Source: an uncultured Pelagibacteraceae bacterium (lineage in GTDB: Bacteria > Pseudomonadota > Alphaproteobacteria > Pelagibacterales > Pelagibacteraceae). Taken from it: 64,000 bases of DNA. The number at the start of each line of letters is the position of its first letter. Position 1 is the first letter of the stretch. The notes below the pieces were generated by a model. It worked only from the letters and a program-made list of their open reading frames with translations, made no database searches and was not told where the DNA came from. A program made the translations under genes and the position numbers. The stretch is taken from positions 52,990 to 116,989 of the forward strand of contig CACMJW010000003.1 of the NCBI GenBank assembly GCA_902614125.1, given 5' to 3'. This document shows positions 27,294 through 37,237 of the stretch, in pieces.

Positions 27294-27848
27294 TTTTCCA
27301 AAAATTATTTTAGAAATACCATAATTCTTTTCTCTTTGAATTAAAAAGTTTTCAGAAAATTTATCAATGGTTTTTTTATTTCTGTGCAATATTAATAGTG
27401 TTCTTTTGTTAGCTAATTTTTTCTTTTTAATTTTATCAATTATTGTTTCAATATTTTTATCCTTGAATGGTGGGTCTAAAAAAATTATGTCAAATTTATT
27501 ATCAAATATAATTTCCTCATTAAATTTATAAGAGTCACTTTGATAGACACTCGCTTTTTTTAATAATTTAAATTTTTCTAAGTTTTTTTTTAAAAGCATA
27601 TTTGACTGATGATAGTTTTCAAAAAATACAACTTTTTCAGCACCTCTTGACAAACATTCAATACCAAAGGATCCAGTGCCAGCAAATAAATCTAATATTT
27701 TGGCGCCTTTTAAATTTATAGTTTCATTATTTGAGTGTTCAATTATGTTAAAAATAGACTCTCTAACTCTATCTTTTAAAGGTCTAGTAGATTTATCGGT
27801 AGGCTCTAAAATTTTCTGTCCCTTAAGGTAGCCTCCAATTACACGCAT
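27285..27848 (-). CDS. rsmD: 16S rRNA (guanine966-N2)-methyltransferase
   Basis: The 187-residue SAM-dependent enzyme methylates G966 of 16S rRNA. The opening MRVIGGYLKGQKI and TRPLKDRVRESIFNII are diagnostic. The SAM motif LDLFAGTGSFGIECLSRGA and the catalytic DPPF motif follow. Length is typical. It starts immediately downstream of purD, with the ATG next to the purD stop codon, so the two are coupled. Confidence 0.94.
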   Translation of the reverse strand: MRVIGGYLKGQKILEPTDKSTRPLKDRVRESIFNIIEHSNNETINLKGAKILDLFAGTGSFGIECLSRGAEKVVFFENYHQSNMLLKKNLEKFKLLKKASVYQSDSYKFNEEIIFDNKFDIIFLDPPFKDKNIETIIDKIKKKKLANKRTLLILHRNKKTIDKFSENFLIQREKNYGISKIIFGKLS

Positions 27849-29111
27849 CTAATCAATAGCCTTGAAACCAATGTCTTTTCTAAAAAATCCACCACCCCAA
27901 TTTAAATCCTTAATTTTATAAATTGCTGATTTTCTAGCCTCTAAATAACTCTCTGAAATACTCACAAAATTTAATACCCTTCCACCATTAGCGAATATTT
28001 TGTCATTTTTTGAAATTGTTCCTGCGTGGAATATGAAATTATTTTTGTTGTTTTTAATTTTATTAAGATTTTTTATTTCAACGTTTTTTTCGTAACTTTC
28101 TGGATAACCCTTTGAACATAAAACAATAGATAAACTTTTTTTATCTGACCAATCTAAATTAAATTGATTTAATTTTTGTTCACAACAAGCATTAATTATA
28201 TCTAAAAAATCTGACTTTAGTAATGGAAGAATAGTTTGACACTCTGGATCACCCATACGCACATTGTACTCAATTAAAAATGGCTCATTATTTTTAATCA
28301 TTAAACCTGCATAAAGAAATCCAATATACTCCTCTCCAAAATCTTTTATAGCTCTAAAAGTAGGTTCAATAATTTTATCAATAATTTTTTTTTCTAAATC
28401 TTTATTTATTAAAGCTGATGGAGAATAAGCACCCATGCCTCCGGTATTTTTTCCTGTATCATCTTCACCAACTCTTTTATGATCTTGTGCAGTGTTAAAT
28501 TGTTTATAAATTTTTCCATCTGAAATGACAAAAAAACTCATTTCTTCACCTTCAAGAAATTCCTCAATTACAATTTGATCAGCTTGTCCAAATTTTCCAT
28601 CAAATATTTCTTTCACTGCTTCATTAGATTTTTCAAGATTTTCACAAATATAAACTCCTTTTCCTGCCGCAAGCCCATCTGCTTTAATGACTATTGGAAA
28701 TTTAACTTGGTTTAAATATTTAATAGATTCCTCCAAATTTTTTAAAATATTAAATTTTGCTGTAGGTATATTATATTTTTTACAAACATTTTTAGTAAAC
28801 GTTTTTGATCCTTCAAATTGAGATAGTACTTTATTAGGTCCAAAAACTTTTATTTTTTTTTCTTGCAAAAAATCAGCTATACCATCTACCAAAGGTTTTT
28901 CTGGACCAACAACTACTAATTCAATTTTATTTTTCAAAATAAAATCATAAATGCTTTCAAAGTTGTCTAGATTTAAATTAACATTTTCAGCCAAATGACA
29001 TGTGCCAGCATTTCCTGGAATACAATAAATTTTAGTGGTTTTTTTTGATAATGACATTTGATTTACCAACGCGTGCTCTCTTCCACCACTTCCGAGAATT
29101 GCAATTTTCAT
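27849..29111 (-). CDS. purD: Phosphoribosylamine-glycine ligase
   Basis: The 420-residue ATP-grasp enzyme makes glycinamide ribonucleotide in purine synthesis. The start at 29111 gives MKIAILGSGGREHAL, the conserved N-terminus; an extension to 29132 would run toward the divergent gene. ATP-grasp motifs PIVIKADGLAAGKGV and YNVRMGDPECQ are intact. rsmD follows immediately. The divergent DUF2093 gene starts only 23 bases away. Confidence 0.96.
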   Translation of the reverse strand: MKIAILGSGGREHALVNQMSLSKKTTKIYCIPGNAGTCHLAENVNLNLDNFESIYDFILKNKIELVVVGPEKPLVDGIADFLQEKKIKVFGPNKVLSQFEGSKTFTKNVCKKYNIPTAKFNILKNLEESIKYLNQVKFPIVIKADGLAAGKGVYICENLEKSNEAVKEIFDGKFGQADQIVIEEFLEGEEMSFFVISDGKIYKQFNTAQDHKRVGEDDTGKNTGGMGAYSPSALINKDLEKKIIDKIIEPTFRAIKDFGEEYIGFLYAGLMIKNNEPFLIEYNVRMGDPECQTILPLLKSDFLDIINACCEQKLNQFNLDWSDKKSLSIVLCSKGYPESYEKNVEIKNLNKIKNNKNNFIFHAGTISKNDKIFANGGRVLNFVSISESYLEARKSAIYKIKDLNWGGGFFRKDIGFKAID

Positions 29112-29134
29112 ATAGATATTTATATATCTCAATA

Positions 29135-29332
29135 ATGCAAAATAAGTTAGCTAAATTAAAATACCTTCCTAATAATTTTGAGATTATTGAGGAAGGCGAC
29201 CATGTAATATGTTCTATATCTGGAAAGAAAATTCTTTTAGAAAATTTGACCTATTGGAATGTTGAAGAACAAGAGGCATATTTTTCTTATAAAGAGGCCG
29301 CAGTTAAAAGAGATAGGTTAAAAAAATCTTAA
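29135..29332 (+). CDS. DUF2093 family small protein
   Basis: The 65-residue protein contains ISGKKILLENLTYWNVEEQ followed by EAYFSYKEAAVKR, the conserved core of DUF2093, a small alphaproteobacterial family of unknown function. The ATG at 29135 is chosen; an upstream in-frame start would lie inside purD. No signal peptide or membrane segment is visible. It ends 1 base before the stop of convergent lpxL. Confidence 0.8.
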   Translation: MQNKLAKLKYLPNNFEIIEEGDHVICSISGKKILLENLTYWNVEEQEAYFSYKEAAVKRDRLKKS

Positions 29333-29333
29333 T

Positions 29334-30194
29334 TTACTTTTTCCATCTGTCGTGGGTCCAAATCCATTGAAGTGGATTCTTTACTATCATTTGCTCGAGC
29401 ACAGTATTTAAAAACTGTGTAATTTCCTCAATAGTTTTACTTTCACCTACTTTAATAGGTTTGGAAACGTACATTTTAAAATGAAATTTGCTTCTTCTCT
29501 CTATGTAGATTGGAACTAGATCACATTTATATTTTTTAACCAATTGCGCTGGGATAGTAGTTGTGGTTGCTAAGCTACCAAAAAAATTAACTTTAGATCC
29601 TTCTCGAACCCTTTGGTCGATCATTAATGCAATAGACGACCCTTTCTTTAGATTTTCAATTATTTCCCTTGTTCCTGAACGCCCTTTTTTAATTTGTTTT
29701 TTACAAATATATTTAATTCGAATTTTTTCCATAGTTTTATTAAGGAAAATATTATTTAACGGTCGATAAATAGCAGATAAATCAATCCCATATTTTTCAA
29801 TCATCATAGCCATCAATTCAAAATTATTAAAATGTCCAGATATGAAAACTACTTTTTTGTTTTTTGATTTAATTTCATCGAGGTACTGTTTCCCTTCTAC
29901 TTGAATATACTTTTCAAGTTTACCATTTCTAAAGTTTTTAATAAAAGGATATTCAGCAAAAATTCTTCCATAATTTCCAAATATTTCATCCGAAGATTGT
30001 TCATGAGTTTTTTTTAATGAGATATTGGATTTTTTTAAATTATCTATAACTAAACTTTTAGATCTAAATAATGGTCCAAATGCTTTTCCAATAAAAAATC
30101 CAAAGTTTGAAGCCAATTTGTATCCTAAGATTTTAAATATGATCAACAATAAAGAAACTAAAACAAATTCAAAAAAATAAATAACGGTTTTCAT
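29334..30194 (-). CDS. lpxL: Lauroyl/Kdo2-lipid IVA acyltransferase
   Basis: The 286-residue inner-membrane enzyme adds a secondary acyl chain to Kdo2-lipid IVA. A single N-terminal membrane helix is followed by the HX4E catalytic motif HFNNFE (His121-Glu126). The later MIDQRVREGSKVNFFG and NPLQWIWTHDRW segments are typical of LpxL/HtrB. It overlaps lpxK by 4 bases and closes a lipid A operon. Chain specificity (LpxL, LpxM or LpxP type) cannot be decided here. Confidence 0.88.
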   Translation of the reverse strand: MKTVIYFFEFVLVSLLLIIFKILGYKLASNFGFFIGKAFGPLFRSKSLVIDNLKKSNISLKKTHEQSSDEIFGNYGRIFAEYPFIKNFRNGKLEKYIQVEGKQYLDEIKSKNKKVVFISGHFNNFELMAMMIEKYGIDLSAIYRPLNNIFLNKTMEKIRIKYICKKQIKKGRSGTREIIENLKKGSSIALMIDQRVREGSKVNFFGSLATTTTIPAQLVKKYKCDLVPIYIERRSKFHFKMYVSKPIKVGESKTIEEITQFLNTVLEQMIVKNPLQWIWTHDRWKK

Positions 30195-31114
30195 AAGTTT
30201 TTGTTTAAAAAACTCTCAAATTTTTTCTGATTTGAGATTTTTAGATTAATTTTAATAAATTTTATATTTTTTTTTTTAGAATTATCTAGTCTTAAATAAT
30301 CTTTTTCAGAAGTAACTATTTCCAATCTTTTTTCTTTTGCAAGACTTTTAATTTCATTAATGTCTTTATTAGAAAAATTATAATGATCAGGAAAAAATTT
30401 TTTTTCTTTAATTTTAAATTTGTACTTAATTAAAGTTTTTTCAAATTCTTCAGGATTACCTAGACCACAAAAAATTAGATAATTTTTTTTTAAATTAAAT
30501 GATTTTAAATTGGTTGGTTTATAGTTTGCATAGAAAATTTTAATATTTTTATTAATTTTTTTAATTTTATTTTGAAATTTAATATTTTTTTTCTCTCCAT
30601 TCAAAAATACAGCATCATAATTTCGTATTTCGCATAAGCTCTCTCTCAAAGGTCCTGCAGGTATTAAAAAACCATTTCCAATGGTATTAGTACTATTAAA
30701 ACAAGCAATTGATAAATCGTAATTAATCTTCTTTTCTTGCAATCCATCATCACAAATTGCTATGTCGAAATTTTTATTTTCGGCAGTTTTAATAGCTATA
30801 TCTCTATTTTTAAAACATAATAAATTTCCATTTTTTTTTAAAATTTTTTGTTCGTCTTTTTGATCGACATAGTTTTTTTTTATAATTGTGGTTTTATATT
30901 TTTTTTTTAAAAGACTATTTATTTTAATAACCAACGGAGTTTTGCCTGTTCCACCTAAATATATATTACCAACACATATAGTTTTAACTTTAAATTTCAC
31001 CTTTGGTGATAATTTTTTCAAATAATTAAATAAAAACGTAAAGAAAGTTAATGGAAGAAGAATAATTGAAATTAAATTAACAGTATCAAGATAAATTGGT
31101 CTCTTAATTTTCAT
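30191..31114 (-). CDS. lpxK: Tetraacyldisaccharide 4'-kinase
   Basis: The 307-residue membrane-associated kinase phosphorylates the 4' position of the lipid A disaccharide. A membrane segment lies at about residues 10-30 and the P-loop GGTGKTP at 54-60. The catalytic DDGLQEKK segment is near residue 115, followed by GPLRESLCEIRNYDAVFLNG. It sits between waaA and lpxL with one-base and four-base overlaps. It is notably lysine-rich but otherwise normal. Confidence 0.93.
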   Translation of the reverse strand: MKIKRPIYLDTVNLISIILLPLTFFTFLFNYLKKLSPKVKFKVKTICVGNIYLGGTGKTPLVIKINSLLKKKYKTTIIKKNYVDQKDEQKILKKNGNLLCFKNRDIAIKTAENKNFDIAICDDGLQEKKINYDLSIACFNSTNTIGNGFLIPAGPLRESLCEIRNYDAVFLNGEKKNIKFQNKIKKINKNIKIFYANYKPTNLKSFNLKKNYLIFCGLGNPEEFEKTLIKYKFKIKEKKFFPDHYNFSNKDINEIKSLAKEKRLEIVTSEKDYLRLDNSKKKNIKFIKINLKISNQKKFESFLNKNL

Positions 31115-32343
31115 TATATAAATTTATCTATTTCATAAATATTATTTTTAAGAACTCTTTTACCCATTTCGTCTATTTTTTTTAATATTTTTCTTGAATG
31201 ATTGTAATTAATTTTTTTTTTAATTAATTCACAAACATTATTTAAACTTTTTACTTTGCTTGCAATTTTAAGATTTAATAATAAGTCATATACTTCTTTA
31301 AAATTATGAACAAATGGCCCAAAAATAATATAATTTTTTCCCCTTACAGGCTCTAAAGGATTTTGGCCTCCATGATTAATTAATGATCCTCCAACAAAAC
31401 ATAAATTAGATATTTCATAAAATTTACGAGCTTCTCCATATGTATCAGCAATATATACATCTGTGGATTTACTTATTTTATTTCTAGACGATCTTGTAAT
31501 TACATTTAATTGTTTGCTTTCTAACAGTCTAACTATTCTATCAGTTCTATAGACATGTCTTGGAATTATAACTGTAAGCAAATTATTAATACTTTTTTTT
31601 ACTTTTTTATGAGCCTCAGAAATTAAATCTTCTTCATTGTCATGAGTACTTGCGCAACAAAAAATTTTTCTATCTCTAATTATCTTTTTTACATCAGAAT
31701 TTACCTTCGTTTTTTTTTCTCCAAAGTATTTTAGGTTTCCTGCAATTTTTATATTTTTTACTCCAAGTTTACTCAAATAAAGTTTTGACTCTTTATTTTG
31801 TGGAAGTGCCAAAGTAATACTACTAAAGATTTTTTTTGCAAAATTTGGAAATCTTAACCATCTTTTATAACTTTTTGATGTGATTCTTCCATTAATTAAA
31901 ACTATGGGTATATCTTTTCTTTTTAGATTTTTAATCATGTTTGGCCATATTTCTGAATCTATAAAAATTGCCACTTTTGGTTTCCAAAATTCTAAAAATT
32001 TATTTGTCAAATAATATTCATCTATTGGAAAATATACATGTTCGGTTTTTCTAAATTTTATTTTTTTAATAACCGATGCAGAACTTGTAGTGGTAGATGT
32101 GAGTAAAATTTTTTGAACTTTATTATTTTTTTCTAAAATTTTAATTATAGGAAGAATACTCATAATTTCCCCGACACTTGCTCCATGAAACCAAATCGTT
32201 TGGTTTTTATTATATTTTTTATAGATACAAAATTTTTCCAGAAATCTGTTAAAATCCTCTTTTCCGATTATAATTCTTACAGCAAATATTATTGGTGAAA
32301 ATAATAAAAAAGTTATTGCTAAAATTTCGTAAAAAAAAAACAT
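31114..32343 (-). CDS. waaA: 3-deoxy-D-manno-octulosonic acid (Kdo) transferase
   Basis: The 409-residue glycosyltransferase attaches Kdo to lipid IVA at the inner membrane. It has an N-terminal membrane helix, the conserved IWFHGASVGE segment at about residues 50-60, EIWPNMIKNL in the middle, and the C-terminal donor site FVGGSLINHGGQNPLEP. Whether it adds one or two Kdo residues is not visible from the sequence. It overlaps msbA and lpxK by one base each. Confidence 0.93.
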   Translation of the reverse strand: MFFFYEILAITFLLFSPIIFAVRIIIGKEDFNRFLEKFCIYKKYNKNQTIWFHGASVGEIMSILPIIKILEKNNKVQKILLTSTTTSSASVIKKIKFRKTEHVYFPIDEYYLTNKFLEFWKPKVAIFIDSEIWPNMIKNLKRKDIPIVLINGRITSKSYKRWLRFPNFAKKIFSSITLALPQNKESKLYLSKLGVKNIKIAGNLKYFGEKKTKVNSDVKKIIRDRKIFCCASTHDNEEDLISEAHKKVKKSINNLLTVIIPRHVYRTDRIVRLLESKQLNVITRSSRNKISKSTDVYIADTYGEARKFYEISNLCFVGGSLINHGGQNPLEPVRGKNYIIFGPFVHNFKEVYDLLLNLKIASKVKSLNNVCELIKKKINYNHSRKILKKIDEMGKRVLKNNIYEIDKFI

Positions 32344-34085
32344 TAGTTTTCTTTAATTTGTCGATTATAAAAATTTTGATAAATCTCAGAATGTTTCAGT
32401 AAATCATTATGTTTACCTTGATCTATAACTTTTCCTTTATCAAGAACATAAATAATATTTGAATTTAGAATTGTTGAAAGCCTATGGGCAATTACAATAG
32501 TTGTCTTATTTGAAATTAATTTTTCCAAGGCCTTTTGAATTTTTTCTTCAGTTTCAGAGTCTAATGAAGATGTTGCTTCATCTAAAAGAATAATTTTGCT
32601 ATTCTTTAAAAAAGCTCTCGCAATTGAAAGTCTTTGTTTTTCACCACCGGATAATTTAATTCCATTTTCACCAATTTTGGTCTCAAATTTATTTTCAAGT
32701 TTGTTTATAAAGTCTGTGCACATTGCCATATCTGCAGCTTTAAATATTTCATCATTTGAAGCATCAGGTTTTGCATATTTAATATTATTTAAAACTGTAT
32801 CGTCAAATAAAGTGGTGTTTTGATCGACAATTGAAATTTCTTTTCTAAGAGAGGAAAGTTTTACCTCTTTTATGTTTTGACCATCTACCTCGACTTTTCC
32901 AGAAATAGGATCGTATATTCTTGGTATTAGGCTTAATAAAGTAGACTTTCCAGAACCACTATGACCAACAAGTGCTGTCATTTTATTTCCAGCAATATTT
33001 ATATTTATATCTTTCAGTACACGGTTATCTAAATTGCTTACATAATTAAAATTTACATTATTAAAATTAATTGAGCCCTCATTTAATTTCAGCTCTCCTA
33101 AACTTTCATTAGATGAAATATTATTTTTAGTATCTATTATTGGTATAATTCTTTTACCAGCAGATAAACCTTGAAAAATTCCTACATTAATAGTCGCTAA
33201 AGATTTTACAGGTTGATAAGCTAACATCATTGCCGCGAGAAAAGAAAAAAAATTATTAATATTGAGTTGCCCATTCATAATAAGTTTTCCGGAGTAGAAG
33301 ATTAAAATTGCTATCATTATACCAGTTAGTATTTCCATTATTGGAGTAGCTCTTATAAATACAGTTGCTATTTTGATAGATTTCTTCTTAAGATCATCAA
33401 CAAATTTTTCAGACCTCTTATTTTCAAAATTTTCTCTTTGAAAAATTTTTATAACTTTATGATTTTTAAATAAGTCAATTAAGTATTTATTTAAGTCACC
33501 TGATTTTTCTTGTGCTTCTGTTGCAACTTTTCCCATTCGTCTCCCAAGTTTTTTTGCTGTAATCGAAGCAATTGGGATCATTATTATAGCTATTAGTGAC
33601 AATCTCCAGTTCTGTAGAAACATTACTGTTAATAGACCAATAAGAGTTAAACCATCTTTAAAAAAACTCAAAAATGAATTGCTCAACATTCCAGTAATTT
33701 GATTTACATCAAAATTTAAATTTGAAATATATTTTCCAGAATGTTTGTTCTCTATTTGTTGAGTATCTGCTTTAATAAAAGATGAAAGCATATCAATTTG
33801 AATTTTTTTCTTAACTTCTTCTGCAACATTTATCATTATTACTTTTGCCATATACAATGAAATTCCTTTAGTAGAAAAAGCTAAAACAATTAAAATAGGA
33901 ATTACAAATATTAAAGTTTGATCCTGATTAATAAAAATTTTCTCTATTGCAGGATCTAAAAGCCAAGCAGTTGCAGATGTACTTCCTGCAACCAAGATAG
34001 AGAAAAATACAGCTAACAAAATTTTAATAATAAAAATTTTCGTATAGTCGTTGTATAATCTTTTTAAGATCTCTAAATTAGTCAT
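32343..34085 (-). CDS. msbA: MsbA-type lipid A export ABC transporter
   Basis: The 580-residue half-transporter has six membrane helices (residues 1-310) and one ATPase domain. Walker A is GHSGSGKST, the signature LSGGEKQRLSIARAFL, and Walker B ILLDEATSSLD, with the H-loop in IVIAHRLS. It is expected to flip lipid A-core across the inner membrane as a homodimer. The position between ubiA and waaA, in an operon with lpxK and lpxL, supports lipid A rather than drug export. Confidence 0.9.
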   Translation of the reverse strand: MTNLEILKRLYNDYTKIFIIKILLAVFFSILVAGSTSATAWLLDPAIEKIFINQDQTLIFVIPILIVLAFSTKGISLYMAKVIMINVAEEVKKKIQIDMLSSFIKADTQQIENKHSGKYISNLNFDVNQITGMLSNSFLSFFKDGLTLIGLLTVMFLQNWRLSLIAIIMIPIASITAKKLGRRMGKVATEAQEKSGDLNKYLIDLFKNHKVIKIFQRENFENKRSEKFVDDLKKKSIKIATVFIRATPIMEILTGIMIAILIFYSGKLIMNGQLNINNFFSFLAAMMLAYQPVKSLATINVGIFQGLSAGKRIIPIIDTKNNISSNESLGELKLNEGSINFNNVNFNYVSNLDNRVLKDININIAGNKMTALVGHSGSGKSTLLSLIPRIYDPISGKVEVDGQNIKEVKLSSLRKEISIVDQNTTLFDDTVLNNIKYAKPDASNDEIFKAADMAMCTDFINKLENKFETKIGENGIKLSGGEKQRLSIARAFLKNSKIILLDEATSSLDSETEEKIQKALEKLISNKTTIVIAHRLSTILNSNIIYVLDKGKVIDQGKHNDLLKHSEIYQNFYNRQIKEN

Positions 34086-34088
34086 GAA

Positions 34089-34955
34089 TTAAAAAAGTTT
34101 CCCAATTAAAATATTTATAAATATTAACAAACCTAAAAAATTATTACTTTTAAATTTAAACAAACAGTCTAATGGTTCTTTTACATTAAGTTTGTATATT
34201 TGAAAAAAAATCAAATGCCCAATAGGTAAAAATAAAAACAAAAAATAAAAATAATTAAAATTCATTAAAAGGCCTACTAAGATTAGAGCTCCAATAAAGA
34301 TCAAATAACAAAAAGAAATAAATTTCTTTGGATCATTTTTAAATTTAATTGAAGTAGATTTAACTCCTATAATTTCATCATCTTTTATATCTTGGTATCC
34401 ATAAATAGTGTCGTATCCCAGTGTCCAAAATATGGCTCCAAAATAGAAAATTATTGGAAGTATTGAGATTTCGTTAGTGACAGAGATCCATGCCAATACA
34501 AGACCATAATTGAAAGTAATTCCAAGAAACAATTGTGGCCAATATGTAAATCTTTTCATTAAAGGATAAGAGAATGCAAGTGGCATCGATAATAGTGCCA
34601 TCCAAATTGTAAAAAAATTAAAATTAATTAAAACCAAAAAAGCAATCCCACACAGTATAAATGAGTAAAAACTTGCTAGTTTTACAGATACTTTACCTGA
34701 AGCAATGGGTCTATTTTTTGTTCTTTCAACAAGTTTATCAAAATTTTTATCTGTTATATCATTTACTATACAGCCAGCCGATCTCATTAACACAGCCCCA
34801 AGAAAGAAAAGCAGGATATAAAAAAAATATGTTTCAAGTTCACTAGTAAATTCATAGGCAATTGTAATACCCCAAATACAAGGCCAAAAAAGAAGCATGT
34901 AACCTATGGGTTTATTCAATCTTGTAAGTTCAATAAATAATTTAACGTTTAACAT
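34089..34955 (-). CDS. ubiA: 4-hydroxybenzoate polyprenyltransferase
   Basis: The 288-residue multipass enzyme prenylates 4-hydroxybenzoate in ubiquinone synthesis. The two Asp-rich prenyl-diphosphate sites are NDITDKNFD near residue 70 and DTIYGYQDIKDD near 185. LTRLNKPIGYMLLFWPCIWG at the start is typical of UbiA. The ATG at 34955 is chosen over an upstream in-frame codon. msbA follows after 3 bases, so a quinone gene heads the lipid A operon. Confidence 0.93.
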   Translation of the reverse strand: MLNVKLFIELTRLNKPIGYMLLFWPCIWGITIAYEFTSELETYFFYILLFFLGAVLMRSAGCIVNDITDKNFDKLVERTKNRPIASGKVSVKLASFYSFILCGIAFLVLINFNFFTIWMALLSMPLAFSYPLMKRFTYWPQLFLGITFNYGLVLAWISVTNEISILPIIFYFGAIFWTLGYDTIYGYQDIKDDEIIGVKSTSIKFKNDPKKFISFCYLIFIGALILVGLLMNFNYFYFLFLFLPIGHLIFFQIYKLNVKEPLDCLFKFKSNNFLGLLIFINILIGKLF

Positions 34956-35005
34956 TAATTTACTTGTAAATAACAAAGGCTAGTTTCATAATCAATTCGA
35001 TTCGA

Positions 35006-35410
35006 ATGAATATAGATTATACAGTTACAGCTTTAATGTTTCCTGCAATTCCTCTTTTAATGGGGGTTTATAGTAACAGATTTCATACTTTAAGTAGGTT
35101 GATTAGAGAACTTCATGATGAACATGTATATGAAAAACATATTCCCGCAGAATGGAAAAAACAATTTATTAACTTGAGTAGAAGAATTTCAATTTTAAGG
35201 TGGACTATAATGTTTGCTGCCTTTGGATTTTTATTTAATATGCTTACAGTTTTTGCTCTTTATTTAAATGAATTATTCTTAGCGAGAGTAATTTTTGGTT
35301 CGTGCTGTTTATCAATGATAATATCGATTATTTTCTTTATAAGAGAAATTCAAATATCCACAAATGCACTCAATTTACACATGTCTGACATGGATGTAAA
35401 AATAGATTAA
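35006..35410 (+). CDS. DUF2721 family membrane protein
   Basis: The 134-residue protein has three hydrophobic helices (about 8-22, 70-95 and 100-118). The cytoplasmic stretch FHTLSRLIRELHDEH with a later SRRISILRWTIMFAAFGF matches DUF2721, an uncharacterised family of small membrane proteins. It is divergent from ubiA by 50 bases and overlaps the convergent quinone oxidoreductase gene by 4 bases. Confidence 0.78.
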   Translation: MNIDYTVTALMFPAIPLLMGVYSNRFHTLSRLIRELHDEHVYEKHIPAEWKKQFINLSRRISILRWTIMFAAFGFLFNMLTVFALYLNELFLARVIFGSCCLSMIISIIFFIREIQISTNALNLHMSDMDVKID

Positions 35411-36381
35411 TTTGGTAAAATTATTGCAGGACCAAGTAATTTTCTTCCCTCAAGATCTTCATGAGCTTTTCTAACTTCATCTAAAGAATACTTTTTTGAA
35501 ATTTCAACTTTAAATTTACCTTTAGATATTGCTTCAAAAACTTTTTCAGCCGCTTCTTCAAGCTCTTTTCTTATGATCGTGTAATGAGCGATTGAAGGTC
35601 TAGTAAAAAAAAGACCTTTTGCATTTATATGTTTTTTTATATCTAATGTATGAACGTAACCAGATGCATTTCCAAAAGCAACCATCATCCCTCTTACTTT
35701 TAAAACTTCTATTGAACCTTCAAATGTTTTTGCTCCTACTCCATCATATACTACATCAAGTCCGTTTTTTCCTACAATTTTTTCAACTTCCTCAACAAAA
35801 TTTTTTTCATTATAGTTTATAACATGGTGGCATCCATTCTTTTTCGCTATTTCTATTTTTTCATCTGAACCGACCGTCCCTATTATTTCAGCACCAAGTG
35901 CATTGGCCCACGGACAGAAAATTTGACCAAGTGCTCCTGCAGCTGCATGATATAAAATTTTATCACCTTTTTTAACTTGATAAGTTCTGTGCAATAAATA
36001 CTCGGCTGTTATACCTTTTAAAGTAATACACGATGCAACTTCATCAGATATATTATCTGGAACCTTTACTAACTTATCTTCAGGTATTATTTGTTTTTCA
36101 GAATAAGTTCCAATTGGCATGGAAGCACGAGTTACTCTATCTCCAACTTTAAATAATTTAACTTCAGAACCTACTTCTTCGATAATACTACAAGCTTCAA
36201 GTCCAATACCACTTGGCAGTGGGATGGGATAAAGACCTGAACGGTGGTATGTATCAATATAATTTATACCAATAGATAAATTTTTAACTAACACTTCATT
36301 CTGGCCAGGTTTTCCAATATCGACATTCTTTATTTCTAATACTTGAGGTCCACCAAATTCTTTTATTTCAATTTTTTTCAT
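35407..36381 (-). CDS. NADPH:quinone oxidoreductase, zinc-independent MDR family
   Basis: The 324-residue protein belongs to the quinone reductase branch of medium-chain dehydrogenases. It has the GroES-like N-terminal domain (NYIDTYHRSGLYPIPLPSGIG), the Rossmann segment YHAAAGALGQIFCPWANALGA and the signature DVVYDGVGAKTFEGS. The zinc-ligand cysteines of alcohol dehydrogenases are missing, as expected. It reduces quinones or reactive alkenals. It overlaps the pirin gene by 4 bases. Confidence 0.85.
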   Translation of the reverse strand: MKKIEIKEFGGPQVLEIKNVDIGKPGQNEVLVKNLSIGINYIDTYHRSGLYPIPLPSGIGLEACSIIEEVGSEVKLFKVGDRVTRASMPIGTYSEKQIIPEDKLVKVPDNISDEVASCITLKGITAEYLLHRTYQVKKGDKILYHAAAGALGQIFCPWANALGAEIIGTVGSDEKIEIAKKNGCHHVINYNEKNFVEEVEKIVGKNGLDVVYDGVGAKTFEGSIEVLKVRGMMVAFGNASGYVHTLDIKKHINAKGLFFTRPSIAHYTIIRKELEEAAEKVFEAISKGKFKVEISKKYSLDEVRKAHEDLEGRKLLGPAIILPN

Positions 36382-37217
36382 TTTTTTACAAAATTACCGT
36401 TATGGTAATCGTCAATTGCTTGAAGTATTTCCTGTTTTGTATTCATTACAAATGGTCCACCTCTTGCAATTTGTTCTCCAATTGGTTTTCCAGATATTAA
36501 TAAAAATTTAGCCTTAGTCAAAGCAGTTACCTTTAGTTTTTCACCATTAGTTAAAAGAATTAAAGTAGAGTTTTTGACTTTATCATGTCTTTTTTCTCCA
36601 ATTTTTATTTCACCCTTAATTAAATAAATAAAGCTATTGTGAGAGGAGGGTATCTCAAAATTAAATTCCTTATCTTCTTTAAGCTCAACATCAAAATAAA
36701 CAGGTTCTACATTATGCTTTTTAATTGGTCCCTTTGCTTTTTGAAATTTTCCAGCAATAACTTTTATTTGCTTATCACTATCTTTATGTACACTCATTTT
36801 GTCAGCATCAATATAATGATATTCAGGTTTATCCATTTTCATACTCGCTGGCATGTTTATCCATAATTGAAAACCATGAAGTTTACCCTCTTTCATTGCT
36901 GGCATTTCTGAATGAATAATACCACTTCCTGTTTTCATCCACTGAACATCTCCTGCTGTCATTCTACCTTGTCCACCAGTACTATCTTTATGTTCAAAAT
37001 CTCCCGCTAACATATAAGTTACTGTTTCTATGCCTCTATGAGGATGGGGTGGAAAGCCTGCAATATAATCTTCACTATTTTCTGACCCAAACTCATCCAA
37101 CATTAAAAATGGATCAAAATAATTTGGCTCAACTCCAATACTTCTTTTTAATTTTACACCAGCACCATCTGATGCTGATATAGGTTCAATAACTTTTTCA
37201 ACTTCTATTGATTTCAT
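36378..37217 (-). CDS. Pirin family protein
   Basis: The 279-residue double-cupin protein carries the pirin signature FPPHPHRGIETVTYMLAG with metal-binding histidines, followed by GRMTAGDVQWMKTGSGIIHSE. The second cupin is degenerate. Pirins bind iron or other metals and some have quercetinase or redox-sensing activity. The C-terminal RGGPFVMNTKQEI is conserved. It is translationally coupled to the quinone oxidoreductase gene, which suggests a shared redox-stress role. Confidence 0.9.
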   Translation of the reverse strand: MKSIEVEKVIEPISASDGAGVKLKRSIGVEPNYFDPFLMLDEFGSENSEDYIAGFPPHPHRGIETVTYMLAGDFEHKDSTGGQGRMTAGDVQWMKTGSGIIHSEMPAMKEGKLHGFQLWINMPASMKMDKPEYHYIDADKMSVHKDSDKQIKVIAGKFQKAKGPIKKHNVEPVYFDVELKEDKEFNFEIPSSHNSFIYLIKGEIKIGEKRHDKVKNSTLILLTNGEKLKVTALTKAKFLLISGKPIGEQIARGGPFVMNTKQEILQAIDDYHNGNFVKK

Positions 37218-37237
37218 TCGATCGATATATACTTTAA